A stretch of 64,000 nt of DNA from CAYGWX01 sp964353855 [NCBI: uncultured bacterium] (GCA_964353855.1 CAYGWX010000007.1:10282-74281); one strand, 5' to 3'. Shown: positions 25,764 to 37,709, counted from the first letter of the stretch. Numbers and translations: made by a program. The notes: generated by a model not told the origin, from the sequence alone.

Positions 25764-26884
25764 CTGCTGGAAAAGTTAAGATACATATGCGACAATAGGG
25801 AGTGATGGGTCACTCTATCCGAGTCCGCCGGATATTTGGTAAGATAGAGGGTTATAGGAGGTTTGCGGATATGCTCTATAGCCTTCGGCAGTATGAGGGG
25901 AGTGAGGTAGCGAAGCAGCGGATGCGGATACTGAGATTCTACGAAGCCTACGGGGAGGCGGCGACGGTGGAAGCGTTTGGGGCGGACCGGCGAGTGATCA
26001 GCCGGTGGCGGCGGAGGCTTAAGGAGGGCGGGGGTCGGTTATGTGCCTTGGTGCCCGAGTCGACGCGACCTCATGGGGTAAGGCGATCGACGGTGCCTGA
26101 GGAGGTGGTGAGGTTTATCCGTGGGATGCGGGAGAAGTATCCCCGGCTGGGGAAAGAGAAGCTGAAGCCCCTGTTGGAGCGGTACTGCCGGGAGCGGAGG
26201 ATGCCATGTCCTTCGGAATCGACGATTGGGAACGTGATCCAGCGGCAGGGGTTGTTCTTCTATCGGAAAGGGAGGATCTATCACGATCCCGGCTCTGGCT
26301 GGGCGAAGCGCCGGGAGCGGGGGCCACGGCTCAAGACGAAGCACCCTCTCCGGCCTGCGGGGTTTGGGCACATCGTTTCGGACACGGTGGAGCGGGTGAC
26401 GGACGGGCTGAAGGACTATTTCTACAGCGCGCTGGATGCCCGGTCGAAGTTTGCCCTCACGCTCTGTTACAAGCAGTTGACCAGCCGGAACATGAAGGAC
26501 TTCTACCAGCGTTTCCTGCGGGTCTGTCCGTATCCTGTCCGCTCGTGGCAGTCGGATAACGGGCCGGAGAACCGGGGGGAGTTCGAGGAGCAGCTGAAGC
26601 GGGAAGAGATCCCCCAGTGGTTCTCCTATCCCAACTGCCCCAAGATCAACGCCTACATCGAGCGCTATAACCGCACGATCCAGGAAGAGTTCATCGACAA
26701 CCACTTGGAGCTCTTGGGGGACAAGTCCCTCTTCAACCGGGAACTGGCAGACTACCTGATCTTCTATAACACCCAGAGACCGCATAAGGCCTTGGGGTTA
26801 AAGAGTCCGGTCGAGTATCTCATCGAACAAGGCCAAATGTCGCATAAGTCTATGACTTATACAGCTGCTTGACTTTTCCGCCGT
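25764..26884 (+). mobile_element. IS481-like insertion sequence
   Basis: About 1.1 kb. Imperfect terminal inverted repeats (left end reads CTGCTGGAAAAGTTAAG, right end read inward CGGCGGAAAAGTCAAG) flank one transposase gene. A second inverted pair, TATGCGACA at 25786-25794 and its complement at 26838-26846, lies just inside the ends and may be a transposase-binding site. No clear target-site duplication can be recognised by eye, so the exact ends are approximate. Confidence 0.75.
25802..26872 (+). CDS. IS481-family DDE transposase
   Basis: This is a 356-residue protein. The N-terminal helix-turn-helix region (RMRILRFYEAYGEAATVEAF, RRVISRWRRRL) recognises the ends. The rve-type catalytic core has Asp in GHIVSDTVERV, Asp in WQSDNGPENRG and Glu in YIERYNRTIQEEF, completing the DDE triad. 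The PHKALGLKSPVEYLIE tail is characteristic of IS481/IS3-like transposases. The frame is open and the motifs are complete, so it may still be active. The start is GTG 25802 or ATG 25805. Its stop codon (26870-26872) falls inside the -35 hexamer proposed for xerC. Confidence 0.88.
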   Translation: MMGHSIRVRRIFGKIEGYRRFADMLYSLRQYEGSEVAKQRMRILRFYEAYGEAATVEAFGADRRVISRWRRRLKEGGGRLCALVPESTRPHGVRRSTVPEEVVRFIRGMREKYPRLGKEKLKPLLERYCRERRMPCPSESTIGNVIQRQGLFFYRKGRIYHDPGSGWAKRRERGPRLKTKHPLRPAGFGHIVSDTVERVTDGLKDYFYSALDARSKFALTLCYKQLTSRNMKDFYQRFLRVCPYPVRSWQSDNGPENRGEFEEQLKREEIPQWFSYPNCPKINAYIERYNRTIQEEFIDNHLELLGDKSLFNRELADYLIFYNTQRPHKALGLKSPVEYLIEQGQMSHKSMTYTAA

Positions 26885-26897
26885 TTCCGAGTATCAT
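26869..26897 (+). promoter_or_regulatory. Hybrid IS/host promoter of the xerC operon
   Basis: TTGACT (inside the right end of the IS), 17-bp spacer, TATCAT (outside the IS), 42 bases before the xerC ATG. Confidence 0.6.
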
Positions 26898-26938
26898 TAA
26901 ACATCTGTCCGGATCCCGGTGGACCATTCAACGAACCC

Positions 26939-27841
26939 ATGCAAACCGCGATTTCCCGGTTCCTCTTCCACCTTAAGAACGAGCGCAATCTGTCTCCCGA
27001 GACCCTCCGGGCTTATCAGGGCGACCTGGCCCAGTTCCTGGACTTCGTTACCCAAGAAGGAAAAGTCCCGGCATCTCCCGGGGAAATAGACAGAGGCCGG
27101 CTCCGCGGCTTCCTTTCAAACCTGCTCCGGCACGGCACGGACCCGGTCTCCATCGCCCGCAAGGCCTCGGCCCTGCGCACGTTGTTCAAATACCTCTGCC
27201 GCGAGGAGGTCATCACATTAAATCCCGCCATCGGCCTCAAGCTACCCAAACGCACCCGTCGTGTTCCCGGGTTCTTGAACGAGATGGATGCTCAAGCTCT
27301 CATGTCTGCTCCGGCCTCTGGCCCCGAAGCGGCGGTGCGAGACCGGGCCATCCTGGAGTTGCTCTATGGCGGGGGCCTTCGCGCCTCGGAGCTGGTTAAC
27401 CTGAACCTGAGCGATGTGGACCTCAAGGGCTCTGCGCTCAAAGTCTCGGGTAAAGGGCGCAAGCAGCGCATCGTCCCCCTCGGTATGTATGCCGTCAGGG
27501 CCCTGGAGGCCCATCTCGTCTCTCGACTACCGAGATCCGAGAGCCGATATCCCGATCCTTTATTCCTTTCCAAATCCGGCCGCCGCCTCACCACTGCCGG
27601 CCTCCGCACCCTGGTCAAGCGGAACATCCGGCGGGTGACGCAGGCCACCAAAGCCAGCCCTCATGTCCTGCGCCACACCTTCGCCACTCATCTCCTGAAT
27701 CGCGGCGCGGACCTCAGGGCGGTCAAAGAGCTCCTGGGTCATTCCCGGCTGTCCACGACTCAGATCTATACCCATGTCGCCATGGATCGCTTAAGGAAAG
27801 TTTATGACCAAGCCCATCCCCGCTCCGGAAATGAGGAGTGA
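26939..27841 (+). CDS. xerC: Tyrosine recombinase XerC
   Basis: This is a site-specific recombinase that resolves chromosome dimers at dif with a partner XerD. The 300-residue protein has the N-terminal SAM-like core-binding domain ([19 protein letters not shown]) and a catalytic domain with Arg in [12 protein letters not shown], Lys in [25 protein letters not shown] (His-x-x-Arg), [16 protein letters not shown] (His and the nucleophile Tyr). Length is standard. Its stop overlaps the ribosome site of hslV, so it heads the xerC-hslV-glycosyltransferase-hslU unit; the xerC-hslVU (codV-clpQY) order is well known from Firmicutes and other phyla. An IS element ends only 55 bp upstream. Confidence 0.9.
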   Translation: MQTAISRFLFHLKNERNLSPETLRAYQGDLAQFLDFVTQEGKVPASPGEIDRGRLRGFLSNLLRHGTDPVSIARKASALRTLFKYLCREEVITLNPAIGLKLPKRTRRVPGFLNEMDAQALMSAPASGPEAAVRDRAILELLYGGGLRASELVNLNLSDVDLKGSALKVSGKGRKQRIVPLGMYAVRALEAHLVSRLPRSESRYPDPLFLSKSGRRLTTAGLRTLVKRNIRRVTQATKASPHVLRHTFATHLLNRGADLRAVKELLGHSRLSTTQIYTHVAMDRLRKVYDQAHPRSGNEE

Positions 27842-27846
27842 ACGTT

Positions 27847-28392
27847 ATGAACTATGATCCCCGTCTTATTCGTTCCACGACCATTCTCGGCCTCCGCCAC
27901 AAGGGAAAGGTTTCCCTGGGGGGCGACGGCCAGGTCACGCTTCACGAGACCATCGTGAAGCACGGTGCCAACAAGATCCGCCGCCTGAAGGACGACAAAG
28001 CCCTCATCGGCTTCGCCGGCACCACCGCGGATGCCTTCTCCCTGTTCGAGCGGCTGGAGGTCAAGATGGAGGAATACCGTGGCAACCTTTCCCGGGCCGT
28101 GGTGGAGTTCGCCAAGGACTGGCGCTCCGACAAGGTCCTGAGGCGGCTAGAAGCCCTTCTTGCTGTGGTGGACAAGGAACATTCCTACATCCTCTCCGGC
28201 GCCGGGGACGTGGTCGAGCCCGAGGACGGCATCGTGGCCATCGGTTCCGGAGGTCCTTACGCCCTGGCTGCAGCCCGCGCCCTCAAGGAATACTCCGACC
28301 TGGATGCCCCGGGAATCGTGAGGCGAGCCATCCAGATCGCAGCCGACATTTGCGTTTATACCAACCATGAAATCGTCGTAGAAGAACTGTAG
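27847..28392 (+). CDS. hslV: HslV (ClpQ) protease subunit
   Basis: Proteolytic subunit of the two-component HslUV ATP-dependent protease. The 181-residue protein begins with a ten-residue propeptide and then [10 protein letters not shown], so the catalytic N-terminal threonine would be residue 11 after processing, as in the ClpQ-type proteins with a short prosequence. [41 protein letters not shown] and [12 protein letters not shown] are family signatures. The ATG at 27847 has GAGGAG eight bases upstream; an in-frame GTG at 27838 is less well placed. Its stop overlaps the GTG start of the following glycosyltransferase. Confidence 0.95.
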   Translation: MNYDPRLIRSTTILGLRHKGKVSLGGDGQVTLHETIVKHGANKIRRLKDDKALIGFAGTTADAFSLFERLEVKMEEYRGNLSRAVVEFAKDWRSDKVLRRLEALLAVVDKEHSYILSGAGDVVEPEDGIVAIGSGGPYALAAARALKEYSDLDAPGIVRRAIQIAADICVYTNHEIVVEEL

Positions 28393-29489
28393 TGGCCGCT
28401 ATCCCCTCCCGAGATATATCCCGCATCCTCATCACCCGTCTTCGTTTCCTCGGAGATGTGGTTCTTACCACACCCCTCATCCGCGAGGTTCACCGGGCCT
28501 TTCCCGAGGCTTACGTCGCTTATCTCGCTGAGAAGCCTTTCGGTGAGATCCTTAAGAACAACCCACACCTTAAAGAAATAATCTCTCTGGAACGGAAGGA
28601 AATCGCCTCGCTTCCCCTCACCCGTCGGGCCTTTGCCCATGCGGGTTTCATCAAGAGGCTTAGGGAGGGAAATTTCGACTTGGTGATAGACCTTCTGGGG
28701 AACCCGCGCAGCGGCTTGCTCTCGCTTCTTACAGGCGCAAAATACCGCCTTGGCCCTGCCCGCCGCGGAAGGAGGGCCTACTACACTCACCTCGTTCCCG
28801 AGCCCGATGGCCTTCACCATCAAATAGAGGCCCATCTCGAGTTCCTAAGGGCCTTGGGCTTGGACCCTTCCGAAGCCGATCTCCAGACGGAAGTCTTCGT
28901 ATCCGATGAAGAGAAAGATGAGGTTCGATCCTTCTTGGCTGACAACCGCCTTTCCTCTCATCCCCTGATCGTCATTCATCCCGGGGCCTCCTGGCCGGCC
29001 AAGTGCTGGCTTCCGGAAAGGTTCGCGCAGGTTGCCACAAGGCTTCAACGCGACTTGAAAGCAAGCACCGTCCTCCTCTGTGGTCCAAACGAACAGGGCA
29101 TGACTTCAGAGGTGCTCCAAGCCATGAGGGGCAAACCCCATGTGGCCGAAGGCCTGACTATACGGCAGCTGACTGCCTTGCTCTCGGAGTGCGACTTGTT
29201 TATCACCAACGATGCCGGTCCCTTGCACATCGCCTGCGCCCTCGGCAGGCCGACTCTGGCTTTGTACGGTCCCGGCGACCCCAAAGCTTGGTTTCCTTAC
29301 CCGTTAAACGATAAACAGGTCGCCATTCACCGGCCTCCCTCCTGCTGGCCCTGCCATCTGGACGTCTGCGAACCCCTAGACTGCATGAAGGCAATTACGG
29401 CAGATGAGGTGACCGAGAAAGCGAAGGAACTGTTGGCCCTGACCCTCCAACCCACCCCGCGCAACCCCAAAGTTTTATGCCCGACCTGA
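28392..29489 (+). CDS. Family 9 glycosyltransferase (heptosyltransferase type)
   Basis: This probably transfers heptose from ADP-heptose to the inner core of lipopolysaccharide at the cytoplasmic face. The 365-residue protein shows the GT9 N-terminus [19 protein letters not shown], the mid-protein nucleotide region [19 protein letters not shown], and the donor-binding [20 protein letters not shown] followed by [23 protein letters not shown] cysteine cluster near the C-terminus is common in this family. GTG start at 28392 overlapping the hslV stop. It sits between hslV and hslU, which are normally adjacent, and overlaps hslU by 13 bases. Substrate position (HepI, II or other) cannot be told. 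Confidence 0.85.
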   Translation: MAAIPSRDISRILITRLRFLGDVVLTTPLIREVHRAFPEAYVAYLAEKPFGEILKNNPHLKEIISLERKEIASLPLTRRAFAHAGFIKRLREGNFDLVIDLLGNPRSGLLSLLTGAKYRLGPARRGRRAYYTHLVPEPDGLHHQIEAHLEFLRALGLDPSEADLQTEVFVSDEEKDEVRSFLADNRLSSHPLIVIHPGASWPAKCWLPERFAQVATRLQRDLKASTVLLCGPNEQGMTSEVLQAMRGKPHVAEGLTIRQLTALLSECDLFITNDAGPLHIACALGRPTLALYGPGDPKAWFPYPLNDKQVAIHRPPSCWPCHLDVCEPLDCMKAITADEVTEKAKELLALTLQPTPRNPKVLCPT

Positions 29490-30832
29490 CTCCCAGGGAA
29501 ATTGTCCGAGAGCTGGACAAGTACATCGTCGGCCAGGACAAGGCCAAGCGGGCCGTGGCCATCGCCCTGCGCAACCGCTGGAGGAGGCAGAGGGTGCCTA
29601 AGGATCTACGCCAAGAGATCATGCCCAACAACATCATTCTCATCGGACCCACGGGAGTGGGCAAGACCGAGATCGCCAGGCGGCTGGCCAAGCTGGCCAA
29701 TGCCCCGTTTATAAAGGTCGAGGCCTCCAAGTTCACCGAAGTCGGATATGTGGGGCGGGATGTGGAGGGCATCATCCGGGACCTGACCGAGCTGGCCGTG
29801 AACATGGTCCGCTCCGAGAAAACCCGGGAGGTGCAGGATAAAGCTGAGGAGGCCGCCGAGGAAAGGCTCCTCGACCTTCTTCTTCCCCCGCTGCCTGCCA
29901 GTGCGAGAAAGCGTTTGGAGGAGGCCACTCCGGATTGGGAGGATAAGCAAAGGGAGACCCGAGAGAAGCTCCGAGCCCAACTCAAAGAGGGAAAGTTTGA
30001 CTCCCGCTCTGTGGAACTGGCAGTTCAGCAACGGACCCTCCCCTTTGTAGCCGAGGTCTTCACCCCGGCCGGAGTCGAGGAGCTGGACATGAACTTCCAA
30101 GAGATGCTGGGCAACATGTTCCCCAAGCGCACCAAGCGCCGGAAAATGCCTCTTGCTGAAGCTCGCAAAATCCTGGTCCAGGAGGAGGCCCAGAAGCTCG
30201 TGGATATGGACGCTGTCCTCTCCGAGGCAATTGCCAGGATCCAGGAGTCCGGGATCGTGTTCCTGGACGAGCTGGACAAGATCGCCGGAGAGAGGTCCCA
30301 GTCCGGGCCAGACGTGTCCCGCGAGGGCGTTCAACGCGACCTCCTACCGGTCGTGGAGGGGAGCAGCGTAATGACCAAGTACGGTTTGGTCAAGACCGAC
30401 CACATCCTGTTCATCGCCGCCGGAGCCTTCCATGTCTCCAAGCCCTCGGATCTGATTCCCGAAATGCAGGGTCGGTTCCCGATCCGCGTGGAGCTTGACC
30501 CTCTTAGCGCTGAGGATTTCGTGCGCATCCTGACCGAGCCCCAGAATGCCCTTCTAAAACAGTACACCGCCTTGCTTGCCACCGAGGGAGTCAGCATCGA
30601 ATTCACTCCCGAGGCTATCCACGAGATTGCAAATACCGCGGCCCTGGTCAACGAGCGGACCGAGAACATCGGGGCCAGGCGTCTGCACACGGTGATGACC
30701 ACTCTTCTGGAAGACATCTTGTTCTCCGCCTCCGAGGGGAAATACAAGAAGGTCGAGATAACCCCGGAGGAGGTCCAGAAGCGCCTATCCGGGATCGTCC
30801 AAGATCAGGACCTGAGCCGGTATATCTTGTGA
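29477..30832 (+). CDS. hslU: HslU (ClpY) unfoldase ATPase
   Basis: AAA+ ATPase that unfolds substrates for HslV. The 451-residue protein has [20 protein letters not shown], Walker A GPTGVGKT at residues 57-64, [14 protein letters not shown] (pore-loop GYVG), an intermediate I-domain (~110-240), Walker [11 protein letters not shown], and [10 protein letters not shown] (sensor/arginine finger region). The C-terminus is DLSRYIL; HslU inserts its last residues into HslV to activate it, and the final -YIL matches the family. Length is standard. It starts 13 bases inside the preceding glycosyltransferase gene, indicating coupled translation. Confidence 0.96.
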   Translation: MPDLTPREIVRELDKYIVGQDKAKRAVAIALRNRWRRQRVPKDLRQEIMPNNIILIGPTGVGKTEIARRLAKLANAPFIKVEASKFTEVGYVGRDVEGIIRDLTELAVNMVRSEKTREVQDKAEEAAEERLLDLLLPPLPASARKRLEEATPDWEDKQRETREKLRAQLKEGKFDSRSVELAVQQRTLPFVAEVFTPAGVEELDMNFQEMLGNMFPKRTKRRKMPLAEARKILVQEEAQKLVDMDAVLSEAIARIQESGIVFLDELDKIAGERSQSGPDVSREGVQRDLLPVVEGSSVMTKYGLVKTDHILFIAAGAFHVSKPSDLIPEMQGRFPIRVELDPLSAEDFVRILTEPQNALLKQYTALLATEGVSIEFTPEAIHEIANTAALVNERTENIGARRLHTVMTTLLEDILFSASEGKYKKVEITPEEVQKRLSGIVQDQDLSRYIL

Positions 30833-31743
30833 GGAAGGCAATGGGAGTTCAGCAGGAGGCTTGCGGGAGGGCCTACCGACCGCCTTTCTCCTACTTCTCT
30901 TTTACTTTTCTCCTACATTACTCCTATCTAGTCGGGAGAGTTTTTACCATAATAATACCCCTCTTCGTCCTGTTTGTTTTCAACTCCGGCTGTGCCAAGA
31001 AGGAAGCCAGGCTCTTGCGCTACACCTTCTCCACCGAAGGGGTGCAACGCTACCGCACTACCCTCACGATGTCCTCCTCCAATGGAGCGGGGACCCAGAT
31101 CCTCTTGGAGGAGACCCATCGCGTTCAGGAGGTCTCCCCGGATGGGAACGCCTGGGTGGAAGTCCGCTTCGACACCGCCCAGGTCCACCTTTCGGATCCC
31201 CAGAGCCTGGCCGCCGCCTTTCTGGCCAGAAGCCTTCAGGGAAAAGTCCTGCGCATTAAAGTGTCGGCAAGTGGCGAGGTGGGAAGCGTCGACGATTCCG
31301 GCGCGAAGGGAAGCCCGGGCGGAATAGACTTGCCCCAAACGTTCTCTCAGGTCTTTCCCCCTCTCCCAGCAACCTCCATACGGCCCGGAGATTCTTGGAC
31401 CGCGGAACGTACCGTCCCCGTGCCCTCGTCCCAAATGGATATCGTGAACCGTGTCGCCACAAAATATACCCTCGTGGGGTTCGAGAAGCAGGCCGGCAAG
31501 GACATCGCAAGGGTCAAGGTGAAGACTCATGCCGAACTGTCCGGGAAGAACAAGGAGTCGGGTGCTCAAGGAAAGCTCCGAGGAAAGATAACCGGAGAAG
31601 GATTCATCGTATTCTCTCTCGATGAAGGCCGGCTCATTTCCCTGGAGATGAGGAACCAGACCGAGATCACGTCGCAAAATGAAGAAGGCTATGCCCAAAA
31701 AACCGCCACAGACCAGGTGGTCAAGGTGGAGGCGCTGAAGTAA
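30829..31743 (+). CDS. DUF6263-like lipoprotein, first of two paralogues
   Basis: This protein resembles the next gene (31809) along its length: [36 protein letters not shown], then [18 protein letters not shown] and [21 protein letters not shown] lipobox (VFNSGCAKK) near residue 55 suggests an acylated exported protein. Such DUF6263-type proteins are beta-barrel-like and of unknown function. The N-terminus before the signal peptide is unusually long and low in complexity because it is encoded by an 11-bp tandem array. No start codon lies between the array and the lipobox, so the start must be GTG 30829 (overlapping the hslU stop) or ATG 30841. It is the last gene of the xerC-hslVU run. Confidence 0.55.
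   Translation: MRKAMGVQQEACGRAYRPPFSYFSFTFLLHYSYLVGRVFTIIIPLFVLFVFNSGCAKKEARLLRYTFSTEGVQRYRTTLTMSSSNGAGTQILLEETHRVQEVSPDGNAWVEVRFDTAQVHLSDPQSLAAAFLARSLQGKVLRIKVSASGEVGSVDDSGAKGSPGGIDLPQTFSQVFPPLPATSIRPGDSWTAERTVPVPSSQMDIVNRVATKYTLVGFEKQAGKDIARVKVKTHAELSGKNKESGAQGKLRGKITGEGFIVFSLDEGRLISLEMRNQTEITSQNEEGYAQKTATDQVVKVEALK
30885..30928. repeat. 11-bp tandem array within the lipoprotein N-terminus
   Basis: Four 11-mers related to TTTCTCCTACT lie in the 5' coding part of the 30829 gene and encode a Phe/Ser/Tyr/Leu-rich stretch before the signal helix. Confidence 0.55.
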
Positions 31744-31744
31744 A

Positions 31745-31765
31745 CCCCAGAGGAAAGCCCTGGGG
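31745..31765 (+). terminator. Hairpin between the two lipoprotein genes
   Basis: CCCCAGxGG / CCxCTGGGG-type stem of about 8 bp directly after the stop codon. The T run (31783-31788) is 17 bases away, so this may be a weak terminator or a 3'-end stabiliser. Confidence 0.35.
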
Positions 31766-31808
31766 CGTTCGCTAATTAAACCTTTTTTGAAAGGAAGGTA
31801 ACCTGAAA

Positions 31809-32630
31809 ATGCGTTACAAGCAATGGGGTGTCCTCGTCCTCGTCTTGGTCCTTCTCGCTTTAACCGGATGCGCGAAACAGGAAACCGGAAAAGTTCTTAG
31901 CTTCAAGTTCAAGCCCGGCGAGACGTTGAAGTACCATACGACCATGGACATGAAGTCCACGATGATGGGCCAGAGCTTCCCGATGAAGATGGATCTCGAA
32001 CAGACCAATACCGTCCAGGAAGTTCTGCCCACGGGAAGCGTGAGGATCGAGCAGCGCTTCGACAAGGTGGGAATGACCAGCGACGGCCCGATGGGCGCTT
32101 TGCTCGGCACGGTCGCTAAGCAGATGGAGGGCAAATCGTTTCAGATCGTGACCTCGCCCGCCGGAAAGGTGGAGAGCGTCTCGGGCTTAAACGAGCTGGG
32201 GGGAATGTCCCAGAGCGGGATGGACGTGGACCAGATGGCGAGTCAGTTCTACTCCCCCCTGCCGGAGAACCCGGTCAAGCCCGGGGAGTCCTGGAGCCAG
32301 GACAAGACCATCCCCATCGCCTCCGGGGGCGCCAGCCTCTCCAATCACATCACTACGAAGTACACCCTCTTGGGCTACGAGCCCAAAGGCGGGGCGACCT
32401 GCGCCAAGATCAAGACCAGCGGCACGTTCGATATCACGGGCACCGCCGGCCCTCAGGGCAGCATGAGCGGCAAGGGCACCGTGGAAGGCTTGTGGTATCT
32501 GGACCCCGAGGCGGGGAGGATGGTGGAGGTCTCAGCCAAGTCCAACACGGCGATGACGGTGACTCCACCCAATGGGATGGCGATGACCATCACCATGGAA
32601 CAGGACATCAAGGTGGAACTCGTCAAGTGA
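31809..32630 (+). CDS. DUF6263-like lipoprotein, second paralogue
   Basis: This is a 273-residue exported lipoprotein. Clean signal peptide MRYKQWGVLVLVLVLLALTG with the lipobox cysteine at residue 21 (LTGCAKQ). The mature part has KFKPGETLKYHTTMDM, a methionine-rich SFPMKMDLEQTNTVQEVLP, VKPGESWSQDKTIPIASG and KYTLLGYEPKGG, matching the DUF6263 type and its upstream neighbour. Beta-rich with no catalytic motif; function unknown. The AAGGAAGG ribosome site lies rather far (about 12 bases) from the ATG. It is separated from the paralogue by a hairpin and sits 41 bp before argF, so it could be the leading gene of the biosynthetic unit. Confidence 0.65.
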   Translation: MRYKQWGVLVLVLVLLALTGCAKQETGKVLSFKFKPGETLKYHTTMDMKSTMMGQSFPMKMDLEQTNTVQEVLPTGSVRIEQRFDKVGMTSDGPMGALLGTVAKQMEGKSFQIVTSPAGKVESVSGLNELGGMSQSGMDVDQMASQFYSPLPENPVKPGESWSQDKTIPIASGGASLSNHITTKYTLLGYEPKGGATCAKIKTSGTFDITGTAGPQGSMSGKGTVEGLWYLDPEAGRMVEVSAKSNTAMTVTPPNGMAMTITMEQDIKVELVK

Positions 32631-32671
32631 CGATAACCCGTTGAACGAATGCTGAGAGCGACGGAGGACGA

Positions 32672-33619
32672 ATGAAGAAAGACCTGGTTTCAGTTGCCGA
32701 CCTGTCCCGCGAGGAGATCCTCGACCTCTTCCGGTTCGCCAAAGAGATGAAGCGCAAATTCAAGGAGGGCAAGGGCGAGAAGCCGCTCGCAGACAAGACC
32801 CTGGCTATGATCTTCGAGAAGCCCTCCCTCCGGACCCGCGTGACTTTCGAGACCGGCATGACGCAACTCGGAGGGCACGCCATTTACCTGGCTCCGTCGG
32901 ACATCGGGCTGGGCAAGCGCGAGAGCGTTCCGGATGTGGCTCAGAATCTCTCCCGCTGGGTGGATGGAATCATGGCCCGTACGTTCGCCCACCAGACCGT
33001 TGCGGACCTGGCCAAGCATGCCACCGTACCGGTGATCAACGCCCTCTCGGACCTGGAGCATCCCTGCCAGATCCTGGCCGATTTCTTTACCATCTATGAG
33101 CGGCAGAAGCACCTGGACCGGATCAAGCTCGCCTACCTCGGCGACGGGAACAACGTCTGCAATTCCCTGCTCCTCGCCTCCGGCCTCCTCGGAACGCACA
33201 TGACTGTGGCCTGTCCCCGGGGCTACGAGCCCTCCTCTGTGTTCTTCTCCCAAGCCACGGGCTTCGCCCGCGGGAGCCGCGCCCGCCTGGAGGTCCTGCG
33301 CGCTCCCGACGAAGCCGTCGAGGGAGCGGATGTGGTTTACACCGACGTTTGGGCCTCGATGGGCCAGGAGGCAGAGGCCGAGAAGCGCGCCAAGATCTTC
33401 GCCCGCTACCAGGTGAACGAGAAGCTCCTGTCTAATGCCAAGGAGGATGCGCTGGTGATGCACTGCCTCCCGGCCCATCGCGGGTCCGAGATCACCGACG
33501 AGGTCCTGGACGGTCCGAACTCCATCGTCCTGGATGAGGCCGAAAACAGGCTTCACATCCAGAAGGCAATTATGGTAAAATTAATGGCAACCAAACCTGA
33601 AACAAGGAGTCTACCATGA
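32672..33619 (+). CDS. argF: Ornithine carbamoyltransferase
   Basis: Makes citrulline from ornithine and carbamoyl phosphate in arginine synthesis. The 315-residue protein carries the carbamoyl-phosphate loop SLRTR (residues 52-56), FAHQTVADLAKHA, HPCQILADF (HPCQ at 130-133), YLGDGNNVCNSLLLA for the ornithine-binding region, and the signature HCLPAHRG. Length is typical (~305-335). The SLRTR loop with VTFETGMTQLGG and HCLPAHRG distinguishes it from aspartate carbamoyltransferase. ATG start with GGAGG upstream; its stop overlaps the start of the following FG-GAP gene by four bases. Confidence 0.93.
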   Translation: MKKDLVSVADLSREEILDLFRFAKEMKRKFKEGKGEKPLADKTLAMIFEKPSLRTRVTFETGMTQLGGHAIYLAPSDIGLGKRESVPDVAQNLSRWVDGIMARTFAHQTVADLAKHATVPVINALSDLEHPCQILADFFTIYERQKHLDRIKLAYLGDGNNVCNSLLLASGLLGTHMTVACPRGYEPSSVFFSQATGFARGSRARLEVLRAPDEAVEGADVVYTDVWASMGQEAEAEKRAKIFARYQVNEKLLSNAKEDALVMHCLPAHRGSEITDEVLDGPNSIVLDEAENRLHIQKAIMVKLMATKPETRSLP

Positions 33620-35325
33620 GGAAGATTTTCTCTTCTCTGCTGACCCTCGCCCTGGCCTCCGGGGCATATTCCGCCATCCCTCTTGTGACCACGCCGTCCT
33701 GGACATCCACGGACAGCGACTACGGGACCGGAGGAGCTTTCGGGGACATCACCGGGGATGGCCGGATCGACCTCGCTGTGGGCAACGGGAACGACATGGA
33801 GAACGACTACAACAAGGTGTATGTGAACCGCAATGGGACCTTGGAGACAGTGGCAACCTGGTCTTCTGCGGATATCGGCCAGTACTCCCACGTCTCCCTC
33901 GGAGATATGAACAACGACGGGCGACTGGACCTGGCGGTATCCTTCCTGGGCATGGGCTCAACTAATGGGCCAGTTCGGATCTACCGCAATACAGGCAATT
34001 CCCTTGAAACTTCACCTGGCTGGCTTTCCACGGACCGTTACAATTCTTTCGACTGCGATTTCGGGGATGTGGACCTGGACGGCGACCTGGACCTCGCTGT
34101 AGCTGCCGGGGACGCTTACACCCCGGTTCGCTCACCAGCACGGATCTACCGCAATAACAACGGAGTCTTCGAAACCACCCCTTATTGGACTTCGATCGAC
34201 TCTACCCCCGGGGATGGAATCCGTTGGGCCGATCTGAACAACGACGGCTACCTCGACCTGGTCTACGGCCAGAGGCGGAGGATCCTGACTTTTATGAACG
34301 GTCCCTCTGGAGTGAGCCGGACGCCACGTCAGACCATCACTACTGGGGTGGGTTGGGTCCTCCGGGTGGCGGCCGGGGATGTGAACCGCGACGGCTTCCT
34401 CGATGTCGCCGCGGCCTCCAACGGCCAGATCGGGGACCCGGCCTCCTTCAAAGTCTTCTTCAATCGCGGGGGGACGTTGGAGACCACCGCTTCGTGGACC
34501 GGGAACTCCGGTACCGACAGCCAACATTCCTGCGTGGGATTCGGGGACGTGAACGGCGACGGTTATCCCGACCTCGCGGCGGGAAGCTGGGGATCCAGCG
34601 GAATCGGCAGCGGACGCTCCATCTATGTCTATGAAAACACCGCCGGAACCCTCTCCACGAACTACGGCTGGTCCTGGACCAACACCGCGTCCTTCGTGTC
34701 CGAGACCGTGGTCTGGGGAGATATCCGGGGAAACCATCTGGTCAATACGGCGGATACCGTGAGCGGAAACGGCTCGCGCAAACTCTGGTATCTTCGACAC
34801 GCCCCGATTCAGTCCTTTACCCAGGTCCTGGTCGGAGGAACACCCCTACCCCTCTCGGATTACTGTTACAGCCTGCTCTCCGGATGGGTCACTTTGAAGA
34901 ACGCACCACCCAGCGGCACCAACAACGTGGTGTTCCGCTACGTTTATTCTTATGCCCCGGACCTCGCGGTGATGAACTGGGCCGATAACGTGGGCAACTA
35001 CGCGTTCCTGAACACCACGCCCTCCGGAACCGAGGAGCTGGCTGGAAACGGGAAATCGGGGGCAGGCAATGGGAGCCTATCTATCTCTCCCAATCCGTTC
35101 CAGGAGACTGCCCGTATCAGCTACAACCTAAGCAAGGCTTCGCCGGTCTCCCTGAAGGCCTACGATCTCTCTGGACGGCTTGTGGAGACCCTGGTTCACG
35201 GCGACCAGGCGGCCGGCCGGCACGAGGTCTCCTGGAACGCCAAGGACCTCCCGGCGGGGGTTTACCTGCTCAGGCTTGAGGCCGGAGGAGAAAGCCACTT
35301 ATCGAGAATCGTCCGGGTGAGGTAA
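33616..35325 (+). CDS. Exported FG-GAP/VCBS repeat protein with sorting domain
   Basis: This is a 569-residue secreted protein. Signal peptide RKIFSSLLTLALASGAYSA, then about six FG-GAP-type blades with calcium-binding DxDxDGxxD loops (DITGDGRIDLAV, DMNNDGRLDLAV, DVDLDGDLDLAV, DLNNDGYLDLV, DVNRDGFLDVA, DVNGDGYPDLAA). This should form an integrin-like beta propeller. The final ~80 residues are a type A sorting/FlgD-Ig domain (PNPFQETARISYNLS, AYDLSGRLVETLVHG, ending GESHLSRIVRV). Likely a surface adhesion or binding protein. It overlaps argF by four bases and is followed 19 bp later by dapF, an odd position for a secreted protein. Confidence 0.82.
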   Translation: MRKIFSSLLTLALASGAYSAIPLVTTPSWTSTDSDYGTGGAFGDITGDGRIDLAVGNGNDMENDYNKVYVNRNGTLETVATWSSADIGQYSHVSLGDMNNDGRLDLAVSFLGMGSTNGPVRIYRNTGNSLETSPGWLSTDRYNSFDCDFGDVDLDGDLDLAVAAGDAYTPVRSPARIYRNNNGVFETTPYWTSIDSTPGDGIRWADLNNDGYLDLVYGQRRRILTFMNGPSGVSRTPRQTITTGVGWVLRVAAGDVNRDGFLDVAAASNGQIGDPASFKVFFNRGGTLETTASWTGNSGTDSQHSCVGFGDVNGDGYPDLAAGSWGSSGIGSGRSIYVYENTAGTLSTNYGWSWTNTASFVSETVVWGDIRGNHLVNTADTVSGNGSRKLWYLRHAPIQSFTQVLVGGTPLPLSDYCYSLLSGWVTLKNAPPSGTNNVVFRYVYSYAPDLAVMNWADNVGNYAFLNTTPSGTEELAGNGKSGAGNGSLSISPNPFQETARISYNLSKASPVSLKAYDLSGRLVETLVHGDQAAGRHEVSWNAKDLPAGVYLLRLEAGGESHLSRIVRVR

Positions 35326-35344
35326 CGAACTTCCCAAGAGGTCA

Positions 35345-37649
<2,305 letters not shown>

Positions 37650-37673
37650 ATCCACGCTTGTCTTTTCATTTCG

Positions 37674-37709
37674 AGCCCCAGCTGAAAGGCTGGGGCTTTC
37701 CTTTTTCCC
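37674..37709 (+). terminator. Rho-independent terminator after guaB
   Basis: A 9-bp perfect stem AGCCCCAGC/GCTGGGGCT with a TGAAAG loop, followed by TTCCTTTTTCCC. Confidence 0.88.
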
